Shown here in pieces: positions 44,567-55,195 of a stretch of 64,000 nucleotides of DNA; the stretch's first letter is position 1, and every line of letters starts with the position of its first letter. Origin of the DNA: Novosphingobium sp. Chol11 (GTDB lineage: Bacteria > Pseudomonadota > Alphaproteobacteria > Sphingomonadales > Sphingomonadaceae); assembly GCF_900218065.1 (NCBI RefSeq), contig NZ_OBMU01000002.1, forward strand, positions 264,232 through 328,231. Reading direction: 5' to 3'. A program made the position numbers and the translations under genes. The notes beneath the pieces are model-generated. The model was given only the letters and a program-made list of their open reading frames with translations, searched no databases and had not been told where the DNA came from.

Positions 44567-45871
44567 ATGGCCCACAAGAAATTCCACCTCGGCTATTTCA
44601 CCAAGTTCGGCGCCACCTCCTGGCCCGGCGACGGCACGGAGTTCGGTTCGCAATGGGCGGACGGGTCTTACCATAAAGAGCTGGCCCGGATGCTGGAGGC
44701 CGCGAAGTTCGACTTCATTTTCTTCGAGGACACGACGATCGTGGGCGACCGCTATGGCGGATCCATGGAGCTGGATCTCAAGAACGCCACCCTGGCGCCC
44801 AAGCTCGACCCGTTGCCGCTCCTGCCCCTGATGGCGCAGGATACGTCGCACATCGGCCTGATCGCGACCGCCTCCACGACTTTCTACCCGCCCTATCTGC
44901 TCGCTCGGCTGCTCTCCACCATTGATAGCCTGACGAAGGGGCGGGCAGGCTGGAACATGGTGACGTCGAGCGAGAAGAATGCCGCCCTGAACTTCGGCCT
45001 GGAAAAGCTGCTTCCGCCGAGCGAACGCTACGACATCGCCGATGAGTTCGTCGAACTGTGCAAGAAGCTGTGGGACAGCTGGGAAGAAGGCGCGCTGGTC
45101 GCGAACAGTGAAACCGGTGTCTATGTGGATCATACAAAGGTCCACACCGTCAACTTCGAGGGCAAGCATTTCCGCTCACGCGGCCCGCTGAACACGCTGC
45201 GATCGCCGCAGGGCTATCCTGTCCTGGCGCAGGCGGGCGCGTCCGATCGCGGGCGGGATTTTTCGTCCAAAAATGCCGAGGTCGTGCTTGGCATGATGAC
45301 GGGCGGCGTCAAGGGCATGAAGGCCTATCGCGATGACATCCGGAACCGCGCCGAAAAGCAGGGCCGCAACCCCGACGACATCAAGGTCTTCTTCCTGACG
45401 CCGCTCAACATCCTCCCCGAAAATGGCGAAGTCCGCGAAATGACGGAGGCGGACAAGCAGGCCGCGTTCGAGCATAATATCGTCATGGCGTCGTCGTCGC
45501 TCGACATCGACTTCTCGCAATATGATCTCGACGCGCCCGTGCCGCAGGACATTGTCGCTGGCGGCCATACCAGCGCGCTTGAACATATGAAGAAGGCCGG
45601 GCGGGAGGAGGGCAAGTCCCTGCGCGACCTCTTCTCTACGGGGAAAGGCGGCAGCAATGCGCGCTTCAGGGGCACGGCGCAGCAGGTCGCGGACCAGCTG
45701 ATGGCGGTGATGGACGAAGTGGGCGGCGACGGCATCCTGATCGAAGGATCGGGCTACAACCACCAGCTTCCAGCCCTGCTCGATGGCGTCATTCCCGCAC
45801 TCCAGAAGGCGGGTGCCGTCCGCACCGAATATGAGGGCACGACCCTGCGCGAGATCCTGCGGGAATTTTAG
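44567..45871 (+). CDS. Flavin-dependent monooxygenase, NtaA/SnaA/DszA family
   Basis: This 434-residue luciferase-like protein has the family's N-terminal HLGYFTKFGATSWPG, the segment FEDTTIVGDRYGG, and GRAGWNMVTSSEKNAALNFG. Members use reduced FMN supplied by a separate reductase to oxidise nitrilotriacetate, sulfones or similar compounds. No flavin reductase gene is adjacent, so the partner must be elsewhere. It may be co-expressed with the MFS gene 197 bp upstream. The substrate is unknown. Confidence 0.87.
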   Translation: MAHKKFHLGYFTKFGATSWPGDGTEFGSQWADGSYHKELARMLEAAKFDFIFFEDTTIVGDRYGGSMELDLKNATLAPKLDPLPLLPLMAQDTSHIGLIATASTTFYPPYLLARLLSTIDSLTKGRAGWNMVTSSEKNAALNFGLEKLLPPSERYDIADEFVELCKKLWDSWEEGALVANSETGVYVDHTKVHTVNFEGKHFRSRGPLNTLRSPQGYPVLAQAGASDRGRDFSSKNAEVVLGMMTGGVKGMKAYRDDIRNRAEKQGRNPDDIKVFFLTPLNILPENGEVREMTEADKQAAFEHNIVMASSSLDIDFSQYDLDAPVPQDIVAGGHTSALEHMKKAGREEGKSLRDLFSTGKGGSNARFRGTAQQVADQLMAVMDEVGGDGILIEGSGYNHQLPALLDGVIPALQKAGAVRTEYEGTTLREILREF

Positions 45872-45903
45872 TCTCGCGGCGGACTGGCCTTCGTTCAGCC
45901 AAC

Positions 45904-45927
45904 AGCGGCCTGTTGCGACTGGCCGCT
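45904..45927. terminator. Hairpin downstream of the flavin monooxygenase gene
   Basis: A 7-bp GC stem (AGCGGCC/GGCCGCT) with a 10-base loop lies 32 bp after the stop. It lacks a clear T-run, so termination is uncertain. Confidence 0.35.
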
Positions 45928-46009
45928 CGCCTCTTGCAAGACCATATTGTGCGTCTAAGGAACGGGATGATAATGCATTGAACTGAAAAAACACGATAAA
46001 GAGGTCGCA

Positions 46010-46636
46010 ATGACGCGCATATTGGTGGCAGAGGATGATCCGCTGACATTAAGCGGCATCGGTATGCTGCTGGACAAGACCAACTTCGAAGTGGTCGCCA
46101 CTGTGAACACCGGCACGGCGGCGCTCGACGCACTGCCCAAGGCGCGGCCGGACATGCTGATCCTCGACAACAGCATGCCCGAGCGCACCGGCCTCGACGT
46201 GTTGCGGACGCTGCGTCATCGCGGCGACAATCGCCCGGTCGTCCTGCTGACCGGCGGCATCAACGACCAGGCGACGAAGGAGGCCATGCAACTGGGCGTG
46301 GACGGCATCGTCATCAAATCGACCGCGCCCCGTGACCTTCTGACATGCCTGGAAACCGTGGCGCAGGGGCGGCGCTGGCTCGACCAGGAAGTCATGCAGC
46401 GGGCCATGCAACTGGCGATGTCGCCGGACGCGCCGCGCGATCCCTTCGCGGTGCTGAGCGGGCGCGAGCGGGCCGTGGCCTCGCTCGCCCAGCGGGGCCT
46501 GCGCAACAAGGAAATCGCCGACGAACTGGGCCTGACCGAAGGGACGGTTAAGGTCCATCTGCACAAGGTTTTCGAAAAGCTCGGGCTGCGCGGCCGGACC
46601 GAACTTATCCTGCTCGGCCAGGACCGCGAGGACTGA
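46010..46636 (+). CDS. LuxR-type response regulator (orphan)
   Basis: This 208-residue regulator has a receiver domain (VAEDDPLTLSG; phosphoacceptor in MLILDNSMPERTG; K in IVIKSTAP) and a C-terminal LuxR helix-turn-helix (LSGRERAVASLAQRGLRNKE, TEGTVKVHLHKVFEKLGL). No kinase gene is adjacent. It immediately precedes the chaperone-usher cluster in the same direction (133 bp), so control of that cluster is a reasonable guess. Confidence 0.9.
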   Translation: MTRILVAEDDPLTLSGIGMLLDKTNFEVVATVNTGTAALDALPKARPDMLILDNSMPERTGLDVLRTLRHRGDNRPVVLLTGGINDQATKEAMQLGVDGIVIKSTAPRDLLTCLETVAQGRRWLDQEVMQRAMQLAMSPDAPRDPFAVLSGRERAVASLAQRGLRNKEIADELGLTEGTVKVHLHKVFEKLGLRGRTELILLGQDRED

Positions 46637-46769
46637 CATTATACCCAAAGAGATAGGCGCTTTCATCCGAAGGTAAGCGCGCTTCTCGCCACGGGTTGAA
46701 TGGCCGTCCCGTGGCACAGCGGGCATTTGCCGATCATGGCAGCGGTCGTGGACCGCGCATGATGGGCGA

Positions 46770-47378
46770 ATGATGACGCGGTTTCTGATCCTCTGCATGG
46801 CGATGGTGGCGGCGCTCGGCTTTGCCGGCCAGCCCGCGCATGCGCAGGTGACCGCCTATGCCGCGGGTCAGGGATCGGTGAACAGCATCACCGTTGGCGT
46901 CGACGTGCGCGCTTCCGTGCGCGGCCGTTGCGGCTTCGCGACCGGCGGCGCGCCTTCGGGCAGCATCGACCAGGCGGATTTCGACCAGACCGGCTTCACC
47001 AGGGATTTCGCGATCCAGCTCAATTGCAGCGGCGCGTCGCGCATCGCCATCTCGTCGGCGAATGGCGGCATGGCGGGGTCCGCGACGGGCGGACAGGGCT
47101 ATGCCGCCAAGGCGCCCTATCAGGTCGCGCTGCGCATGGTGGCGGATAATGGGACCAGCGCTTCTGCCTCCTGCGATGCTTCGGCGCTGGCTTCGGGCGG
47201 CGCTTGCAGCTTTGCCGGGGTGGCTGGCGAGACCAAGGGGCTGCGCCTTGCGGGCGCGTCGACGAAGGCGAACGGCTCCTATCTCCGCGTCAGCGCCCCT
47301 GCCTATTCCGGGGCCGACACGCTGGTCGCGGGCCGCTACAGCGACACATTGTCCATCACGGTTAGCGTTTCTCCTTAA
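46770..47378 (+). CDS. Secreted pilin of the spore coat U / Csu (archaic usher) family
   Basis: This 202-residue exported protein has a signal peptide cut after PAHAQ and an immunoglobulin-like SCPU domain with paired cysteines (RGRCGFATGG, LNCSGASR, and a second CDAS/GACSF pair), ending in a beta strand (YSDTLSITVSVSP) typical of donor-strand pilins. It is the first structural gene of the pilus cluster. Tandem ATGs leave the exact start uncertain by one residue. Confidence 0.85.
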   Translation: MMTRFLILCMAMVAALGFAGQPAHAQVTAYAAGQGSVNSITVGVDVRASVRGRCGFATGGAPSGSIDQADFDQTGFTRDFAIQLNCSGASRIAISSANGGMAGSATGGQGYAAKAPYQVALRMVADNGTSASASCDASALASGGACSFAGVAGETKGLRLAGASTKANGSYLRVSAPAYSGADTLVAGRYSDTLSITVSVSP

Positions 47379-47438
47379 AATGCTGATAAGTAGTTAGAAT
47401 GAGTGATCTTTCACGATTGGAGAGCATTGTCATGATCG

Positions 47439-47765
47439 ATGACGCGGACAATCTCCCCTCCGGCCAGCAGCCAGACAGTCAAGCGCCCGCTCGCCTGGAT
47501 GGCGGCGATCCTGTTCCTCACGCCGGTTCAGGCGCAGGCAGGGGCGCAATTCGACGTGGTCGGTCATGTCGCGCCGCGATGCTGGGTTTCGAACGCGGCC
47601 CTGCAGCCGCAACCCGCCACGCAGGGAAGCGCGATCTGCAATCAGGCGCGTCCCGCCCTGCAATCGCGCGTTCGCGTCCTGGAGACTGCCGGAACAGCAC
47701 AGCCGCTGGGCCCGCAGCTGTCAGCCCGCACCGCGTTGGAGATCATCGTCTCGCCGCAACTGTGA
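47439..47765 (+). CDS. Short exported pilus-cluster protein, SCPU-like
   Basis: This 108-residue protein has a signal peptide (PLAWMAAILFLTPVQAQA) and a short mature part with two cysteines (RCWVSNAAL, SAICNQ) and a final strand (ARTALEIIVSPQL) that resemble a reduced SCPU pilin. A competing frame runs through it, but the signal peptide and the GTGA overlap with the next gene support this one. The ribosome site GGAGAG is 14 bases upstream, which is long. It may be a minor or adaptor subunit. Confidence 0.68.
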   Translation: MTRTISPPASSQTVKRPLAWMAAILFLTPVQAQAGAQFDVVGHVAPRCWVSNAALQPQPATQGSAICNQARPALQSRVRVLETAGTAQPLGPQLSARTALEIIVSPQL

Positions 47766-48799
47766 TCGGCTGGAAAGCCGGGCTGATTATCGCCGCCCTG
47801 TCCGGCGCGATCCTGACGGCGGTCCCCGCAAAGGCGCAGACGCAAATATCCTCCGTCTGCGGCGTCACCGGCAATGCCACCGCGCCTGCCAGCATCACCT
47901 ATGACCCTTTCTCCCCCACCGGCCTTTCCGAAGTCACCATCCCGCTGATCCTGCGGCGCAACCGTGGTCTGCTCACCGGCCGCACGAATGAGGTCAGCCT
48001 GGTCCTTACCGCGCCATCGGGCACGCCGCCGCTGGAAGTCACCTATCGCGGTTATCGCGTCCTCTATCCCGAAGGATCGACCGCCGGGCGTCCCCGCTCG
48101 CTCGATTCGAAGGATGGCGGCGCGGGCGCAGCGGGAGAGATCCGCTACGACTTCGGCGGTCTCTTCTCCTCGGATCTGTCGGCCGCGCTAAACCTGCGCG
48201 TGTCGGTGCCGCCGGGCACGGACCTGTCCGCTGGCGATCCGATCATCCTCGACATGCTCTACATCTGTTCGGGGGAAGGCGGGATGCTGAGCGTGCCGGT
48301 GCCCACGCGGGAAACGGGGTCGATCAGGATCAACGTCAACACCGTCAGCGCGCTCCAGGCCTATTATGCAGGCGCGGCGCTCGACTTCGGCGAAATCGGC
48401 GATGTGACGACCGCGCAGGTCCAGGCTGCGCCGGACCGTTACACCACATCATCGGCCAATGCGCTCAAGGTCCGCAGTTCGGGCGCCTATGAAGTGCAGG
48501 TGCGATCGCAAAATGATTTCCGCCTCACCTTCCCCGGCGGCAATCTGGGCGATGCCGCGCAGACGATCCGCTACAGCGCCCGCTTCCTGGGGCAGGAGGT
48601 CACGTCCAACGCATCCTTCGGCACGCGCACCTGCGCCCGCGCGGGCGTCGGCGGCGAAGCGGGCACGCTCCCCTTGCGCGCCACGCTGAAGGAAGGCGGC
48701 GCAGCCAAGACGCCCGCCACCAACTATGCCGACATCATCAGCATCACCTTCACCCCCATCGTGTCCGCCGCATCGGCGACCAACTGCGCGGGGCTCTAG
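47762..48799 (+). CDS. SCPU-domain pilus subunit, probable tip protein
   Basis: This 345-residue exported protein starts with GTG overlapping the previous stop (GTGA), giving a signal peptide that ends AVPAKAQ. An open frame extends back to 47399 but that part lacks protein character. It has two domains: an N-terminal one (about 30-170, with CGVTG and YICSGEGG cysteines) and a C-terminal SCPU domain (INVNTVSALQAYYAGAALDF to ISITFTPIVS). Two-domain subunits of this kind act as tip adhesins in Csu-type pili (inferred). Confidence 0.82.
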   Translation: MIGWKAGLIIAALSGAILTAVPAKAQTQISSVCGVTGNATAPASITYDPFSPTGLSEVTIPLILRRNRGLLTGRTNEVSLVLTAPSGTPPLEVTYRGYRVLYPEGSTAGRPRSLDSKDGGAGAAGEIRYDFGGLFSSDLSAALNLRVSVPPGTDLSAGDPIILDMLYICSGEGGMLSVPVPTRETGSIRINVNTVSALQAYYAGAALDFGEIGDVTTAQVQAAPDRYTTSSANALKVRSSGAYEVQVRSQNDFRLTFPGGNLGDAAQTIRYSARFLGQEVTSNASFGTRTCARAGVGGEAGTLPLRATLKEGGAAKTPATNYADIISITFTPIVSAASATNCAGL

Positions 48800-48806
48800 G
48801 GTCCTC

Positions 48807-48830
48807 CCGCTATATCGTCCGGTATAGCGG
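48807..48830. terminator. Hairpin between tip and major pilin genes
   Basis: A perfect 8-bp stem (CCGCTATA/TATAGCGG) with an 8-base loop starts 8 bp after the tip-gene stop. It may attenuate transcription or set 3' ends of separate pilin messages. Confidence 0.45.
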
Positions 48831-48948
48831 CTTATCTCCTGAAGTTAGGGCGTTTTTCGCTGGCCGCTGAATGGGTTGGCCGCGTGAATGGCCGTATCTC
48901 CAATCTCGTCGGGGCGATCGCAACCCCAATCATTTTGGAGATATGAAG

Positions 48949-49506
48949 ATGAAGAAGCTGCTTGTTTCCGCCCTGATGTTCGGTTCGGTCGCCACTGCCG
49001 CTCCGGCTTTCGCGCAGGCCAGCGGTTCGGTTGATGTCAGCGGCACCGTCGCGGCAAAATGCTCTGCCGTGACGCCGATCAGCGGCAGCATCACGCTGGG
49101 CGAACTTGCCAAGGCCGACGGCACCGTCGATCCCGCCTTCGCTGGCAATACGGGCGGGCTCAGCCGCACCTTCACCATCAAGTGCAACGGCGCCAACCCC
49201 AAGCTGACCGTGGAAGCCAAGCCGCTGGTGAACGCTGCGGCGACCAACTCGCCCAACGGCTACACCAACACTGTCCACTACACCGCAACGGTCGTCGCAA
49301 CCGGTGCCAAGGGCGGCAGCGCCACCGTGGCTGATCAGTCGCTCAGCTCCGGCGCGACATCGGGCCAGGTCGGCGATCGTCTGGCGGCGGTTTCGAACAA
49401 TCTCTCGCTCACCGTCGGCAGCGGCCTGACGGCGGACTCCACCGCGATCCTCGACGCTGGCACCTATGCGGGCAAGGTCGAAATCACGGTTGCTCCGGCC
49501 GCCTGA
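48949..49506 (+). CDS. Major SCPU-type pilin
   Basis: This 185-residue exported pilin has a signal peptide (MKKLLVSALMFGS...PAFAQ) and one SCPU domain with cysteines in AAKCSAV and TIKCNGA and an alternating hydrophobic final strand (YAGKVEITVAPAA). ATG 48949 is chosen because GGAG lies eight bases upstream; an ATG at 48943 is too close. Hairpins on both sides suggest its own message, as expected for the most abundant subunit. Confidence 0.85.
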   Translation: MKKLLVSALMFGSVATAAPAFAQASGSVDVSGTVAAKCSAVTPISGSITLGELAKADGTVDPAFAGNTGGLSRTFTIKCNGANPKLTVEAKPLVNAAATNSPNGYTNTVHYTATVVATGAKGGSATVADQSLSSGATSGQVGDRLAAVSNNLSLTVGSGLTADSTAILDAGTYAGKVEITVAPAA

Positions 49507-49518
49507 TCCAGGACTTCG

Positions 49519-49543
49519 GGCAGGCCTGATCACCGGGCCTGCC
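49519..49543. terminator. Hairpin after the major pilin gene
   Basis: A perfect 8-bp stem (GGCAGGCC/GGCCTGCC) with a 9-base loop begins 13 bp after the stop. No T-run follows. Confidence 0.45.
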
Positions 49544-49560
49544 TGATCTAGCTCAGGGGC

Positions 49561-49734
49561 ATGGACTTGAAAGATCCTCTCGCACTGGCGACGGAACTCC
49601 GGATTAGGGCAGCGGATGCCCCGGCGGAGCAACGTGCCGATCTCCTGTTCCTTGCGGCTGAATATGAGCGGATGGCCGACATGGCTCCGCTTTCGCCGGA
49701 TGGGGAGCAGGTGAGGGTCCGCCTGCCCCAATGA
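49561..49734 (+). CDS. Small conserved-looking cytoplasmic protein (57 aa)
   Basis: This 57-residue protein (starting MDLKDPLALATELRIRAA) is a predicted charged helix pair rich in alanine, arginine and glutamate (EQRADLLFLAAEYERMADMA). It has no signal peptide. CAGGGGC precedes the ATG, and codon use looks like the neighbours. It resembles small alphaproteobacterial hypothetical proteins of this type. Its place inside the pilus cluster may be chance. Confidence 0.6.
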   Translation: MDLKDPLALATELRIRAADAPAEQRADLLFLAAEYERMADMAPLSPDGEQVRVRLPQ

Positions 49735-49874
49735 TGCTCCAGTGCAACAGTGCATCCTTTCCGGATGAACATCTGGGCAATTCAGGCTTTTTCTGTCTTG
49801 GCGGCGGCGGCTCATAAGTTCATCACCTTGCCAGCCGCACCGGTGAACCGGCCCAAGCTGTTAGGAACAAGCCC

Positions 49875-50633
49875 TTGAAGTTTCAGCCTAGATCCTTCGT
49901 CACTGCGCTCCTGGCCTGCGTGGCGGCAGCCGGACTTGCCCCGGCGGCGGATGCGATGACGGTCCAGCCGGTGGTCATCGATCTCACCACCTCCGGCCGC
50001 AGCATGAGCCAGGTCGTGACGGTCGAAAACAGCTTCGACAAGCCGCTACCGGTGGAACTGCGCATCGAAACGCTGGACCTGACCGCCGATAGCGCGAAGC
50101 CGACCGGCAAGGATAGCGGCGAACTCGCCGTCTTCCCTCCGCAGGCGTTGATTCAGCCCGGCCAGCGTCAGAATTTCCGCGTCCAATATGTGGGTGATCC
50201 TGCCCTCGCGCGCAGCAAACATTATTTCGTGACCGTCGCGCAGCTTCCGGTGCAGACCAGCGACACCCAATCCAACATCCAGCTGCTCTATAATTTCCAG
50301 GTGCTGGTCAGCATCTCGCCTGATGGTGCAAAGCCCGCTCTGTCGATCGCGTCGGCCGAAATCGGGAAGAATGCGGAAGGTGCGCCTGCCCCTGTCATCA
50401 CCGTGTCGAACACCTCCGTCGTGCATGGCTATCTGTCGCGCGGCCGGGTCCGCGTTGTCCAGTTCGGCCCCGATGGCAAGGAAGTGCTGCGCAAGCAGCT
50501 GACCGGGCCAGAGCTTCAGCAGACGATCGGCTATGGCGTGATCGGCGGCGGACAGACGCGCCGGGTGACGCTGCCCGTCACGCTTCCACAGCCCAGCGGC
50601 AGGGTCGAGGCGCAGTTCACGCCCGACAGCTGA
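49875..50633 (+). CDS. Periplasmic pilus chaperone (archaic type)
   Basis: This 252-residue exported protein is a PapD-fold chaperone: signal peptide ending near ADAM, N-terminal Ig domain with VQPVVIDLTTSGRSMSQ and the GQRQNFRVQYVG motif, and a second domain to the C-terminus. It would bind pilin subunits and deliver them to the usher. The start is TTG, eight bases after AGGA. The usher gene begins 8 bp downstream. Confidence 0.87.
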   Translation: MKFQPRSFVTALLACVAAAGLAPAADAMTVQPVVIDLTTSGRSMSQVVTVENSFDKPLPVELRIETLDLTADSAKPTGKDSGELAVFPPQALIQPGQRQNFRVQYVGDPALARSKHYFVTVAQLPVQTSDTQSNIQLLYNFQVLVSISPDGAKPALSIASAEIGKNAEGAPAPVITVSNTSVVHGYLSRGRVRVVQFGPDGKEVLRKQLTGPELQQTIGYGVIGGGQTRRVTLPVTLPQPSGRVEAQFTPDS

Positions 50634-50641
50634 GGCTACTC

Positions 50642-53128
50642 TTGTCCGTAAAGCCGACTGCCGCCGCCGGGGCGCTGCTGCTCGCCGCCTGCCTCATCCC
50701 GCCTGGCGCGCGCGCGCAGACTGGCACGGCCTTGCCCGCGCCGGTGTTGATCGATCCCGATGCGAACGCAACTGGCATAAACCCGACCGGCAAGCCCGTC
50801 ATTCTCACCGCGCCGGTGATGGACGGGCAAGCCTATCTCGGCGATGCGACCGTCACCTTGGACCCCGGCGGGCGGGCAAGCTTTTCCGCCGAACGCCTGC
50901 TGACGCTGCTCGAAACGCGCATCGCCGCGCCCCTGGTGGCGCGCCTGCGCACCCGGTTTGGCGAGCGCGGCCAGCTGGACGGCGCGGACCTGCGCGGCGT
51001 CGGCGTCACCATCCGCTATGATTCGCAAGCGCTGCAAGTCACGCTGGATATCGCCGCGCCCAGCCGGGCGGCGCGTTCGCTCGATCTTGGCGATGCTAAC
51101 AGGCGCGGTCCTGTCACCTATGCCCCTCCCGCCGATGTCAGCGCCTATCTCAACATCCGGGGGTCGTTCGACTGGGTCCAGCAGGGTTCGGACGAGGGCC
51201 TTGCCGCGCCCATCACCTATCTCGACGGCGCCATCCGTGCCGGTGGCGTGGTGCTGGAAAGCGAGGCGAACTGGCAGGCGGGCGTCGCCGGGCCGGACCT
51301 GCAAAGGCGGGGCACCCGGCTCGTCTATGACGACCGGCGCAACCTTGTCCGCTGGGCCGGAGGCGATCTTCAGACGCTCGCACGCGGCTTTCAGTCCGCG
51401 CCCGAAATTGCTGGCCTGTCCGTCTCGCGCTTCTATTCACTGCTCGATCCGCAAACCATCATCCGCCCGCGCGGCAGCCGCAGCTTCCAGCTTGAGCGCC
51501 GCTCGGTTGTCGAGGTGCGCGTCAACGACCAGCTTGTCCGCCGGATGGAACTTGACCCCGGCACCTTCGACCTGCGCGATTTTCCGTTCACCCAGGGGTC
51601 CAATGACGTCAAGCTGACCATCACTGATGATGCCGGGCGCAAGGAGACGGTGGATTTCAGCATTTTCCTCGACCAGGCGCAGCTTGCCAAGGGGCTTAGC
51701 GAGTTCGGCTTCTACGCGGGCGTCCGGTCGCCGCTTGGACGGCGCGGGCCAATTTACACTAACGATCTGGCGTTCAGCGGCTTCTACCGGCGCGGCGTCA
51801 GCGACCGGCTGACGCTCGGCGCCAATGCCCAGGCCGATGGCCGTGGCTGGATGGGCGGCGTCGAGTCGGTCGTCGCCACCTCCATCGGCACCTTCGGCAG
51901 CTTCGCGTCCGCGTCCCATGTGGAGGGTTCGGGATCAGGCTGGGCGTCCATCCTGACCTTCCAGCGCACGATCAGCCGCAGCAGCGACCGCGCTGACGCC
52001 CTGTCGCTTTCGCTGGAGGCGCGCAGCCGGAAATTCGCGCCGATTGGCACCATCACGCCCTTCAACCCCTACAGCTATATCGCGGGGGCAAGCTATAATA
52101 GCGGCATAACCGAATCCCTCTACGCCGGGCTCGACGCCCGCTATTCGCGCGGCCGCGACGGAGAGCCCGACGCGGGCAGCGTGCGCGTCACCGGCGGATG
52201 GCGGATTTCTCCCGCGCTCAACTTCACCGCCGATGTCGGCTATGAACGGGCGGGCCGCAAAAACCGTCTCGCGGCCTTCCTCTCGCTGACCTATCGCCTC
52301 GACCGCTCGTCCAGCCTGCGCACCGACTATGACAGCCGCAACAACCGCAGCCGCCTCAGCTACCAGAGCTATAGCGGCTCGGGCACCGGAGCCTATAATC
52401 TCAGCGCCGACGTCGAACGCAGCGATATCGGCGCAGGGGTAAGCGCCAGCGGCGTCTATTATGCCAACCGCGCCGAACTCGGCTTCAGCCACTTCGGCAC
52501 GTTCGATCGTGACCTCAGCGGATCGACCGGCCAGCGCACTTCCCTCCGCTTCGGCACGGCGCTGGCGCTGGCGGATGGCGCTTTCTCCATCGGCCGTCCC
52601 ATCCAGGACGCCTTCGCCATCGTCCGCGCCCACCCTTCGCTCAAAGGGGCGGACATCTTCATCGACGAAAGCGGCGACAGCTACACCGCCCGCACTGGCC
52701 GCCTGGGCACCGCGATCCAGCCCAGCCTCAGCAGCTATAGCGAGCGCAACGTGCTGACAACCGCGCCCGACGCACCGCTCGGCCTCGACCTTGGCGAAGG
52801 CTCCTTCCGCCTCCTGCCGCCCTATCGCGGCGGCTACAAACTCACGGTCGGCTCCGATTATATGGTGAGCGTCGTCGGCCGCCTGATCGGCGCCGATGGC
52901 CAGCCGCTTTCCCTTGTCGCGGGCCAGGCAGTCGAGGCAGCGCATCCGGACCGCGAGCCCATCCCGCTCTTCACCAACGCCGCTGGCCGCTTTGGCGCGA
53001 CCGGCCTCGCGTCCGGCCGCTGGACCATCGTCATGGCCGACGCCGACAAGACCAGCTACGACCTCGTCATTCCGGCAGGCGCCACCGCAACCGTTACCGC
53101 CGGGGATCTGCGCCCCAAGGAACAATAG
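50642..53128 (+). CDS. Outer membrane pilus usher (archaic/Csu type)
   Basis: This 828-residue usher has a signal peptide ending GARAQ, an N-terminal binding domain, a barrel with plug (FPFTQGSNDVKLTITDDAGR is a family signature), and C-terminal domains (RLLPPYRGGYKLTVGS, GLASGRWTIVMADADK). It assembles and exports the pilus. A TTG start follows GAGG by six bases, and it is coupled closely to the chaperone gene. It is the last gene of the pilus cluster. Confidence 0.9.
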   Translation: MSVKPTAAAGALLLAACLIPPGARAQTGTALPAPVLIDPDANATGINPTGKPVILTAPVMDGQAYLGDATVTLDPGGRASFSAERLLTLLETRIAAPLVARLRTRFGERGQLDGADLRGVGVTIRYDSQALQVTLDIAAPSRAARSLDLGDANRRGPVTYAPPADVSAYLNIRGSFDWVQQGSDEGLAAPITYLDGAIRAGGVVLESEANWQAGVAGPDLQRRGTRLVYDDRRNLVRWAGGDLQTLARGFQSAPEIAGLSVSRFYSLLDPQTIIRPRGSRSFQLERRSVVEVRVNDQLVRRMELDPGTFDLRDFPFTQGSNDVKLTITDDAGRKETVDFSIFLDQAQLAKGLSEFGFYAGVRSPLGRRGPIYTNDLAFSGFYRRGVSDRLTLGANAQADGRGWMGGVESVVATSIGTFGSFASASHVEGSGSGWASILTFQRTISRSSDRADALSLSLEARSRKFAPIGTITPFNPYSYIAGASYNSGITESLYAGLDARYSRGRDGEPDAGSVRVTGGWRISPALNFTADVGYERAGRKNRLAAFLSLTYRLDRSSSLRTDYDSRNNRSRLSYQSYSGSGTGAYNLSADVERSDIGAGVSASGVYYANRAELGFSHFGTFDRDLSGSTGQRTSLRFGTALALADGAFSIGRPIQDAFAIVRAHPSLKGADIFIDESGDSYTARTGRLGTAIQPSLSSYSERNVLTTAPDAPLGLDLGEGSFRLLPPYRGGYKLTVGSDYMVSVVGRLIGADGQPLSLVAGQAVEAAHPDREPIPLFTNAAGRFGATGLASGRWTIVMADADKTSYDLVIPAGATATVTAGDLRPKEQ

Positions 53129-53274
53129 GCCCCGCCCATGCCGCCGCCCGGTTTGACTCGGGGCATTGCGCCATGCAATGAACCCATCATGCATTCACGC
53201 AGTGATCATGTGCGTTTTCGCTACCAGGGGGGTCAGCTTCTCGCGGGCATCTAGCCCCGGGTTACGGCGCGTCA

Positions 53275-53292
53275 TGCCCCGGGCCCGGGGCA
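53275..53292. promoter_or_regulatory. 18-bp perfect GC palindrome
   Basis: TGCCCCGGGCCCGGGGCA lies 147 bp after the usher stop and 60 bp before the Rnk-like gene. It has no loop, so as RNA it would fold only partly. It could be an operator or a terminator element; the role is unknown. Confidence 0.4.
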
Positions 53293-53352
53293 AATCGGTA
53301 GATTGCAGCACGCCGGACAGGTGTGCGCCCAGTCCTTTCGAAAGCCAGCGCC

Positions 53353-55139
<1,787 letters not shown>

Positions 55140-55151
55140 GGACAGCGCGGG

Positions 55152-55192
55152 CTTTCGCCGGTCCAGGCGCGCATGCGTCGGACCGGCGAAAG
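55152..55192. terminator. Bidirectional terminator between gdhA and hsp20
   Basis: A perfect 13-bp stem (CTTTCGCCGGTCC with its complement at 55180-55192) encloses a 15-base loop. It starts 12 bp after the gdhA stop and ends 3 bp before the hsp20 stop, so it can serve both converging genes. Confidence 0.7.
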
Positions 55193-55195
55193 GCG

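Noticed and set aside
47399..47761. Upstream extension of the tip-pilin frame
   Set aside because: It has no signal peptide or domain character and overlaps a better small exported protein; the GTG at 47762 gives a proper signal peptide.
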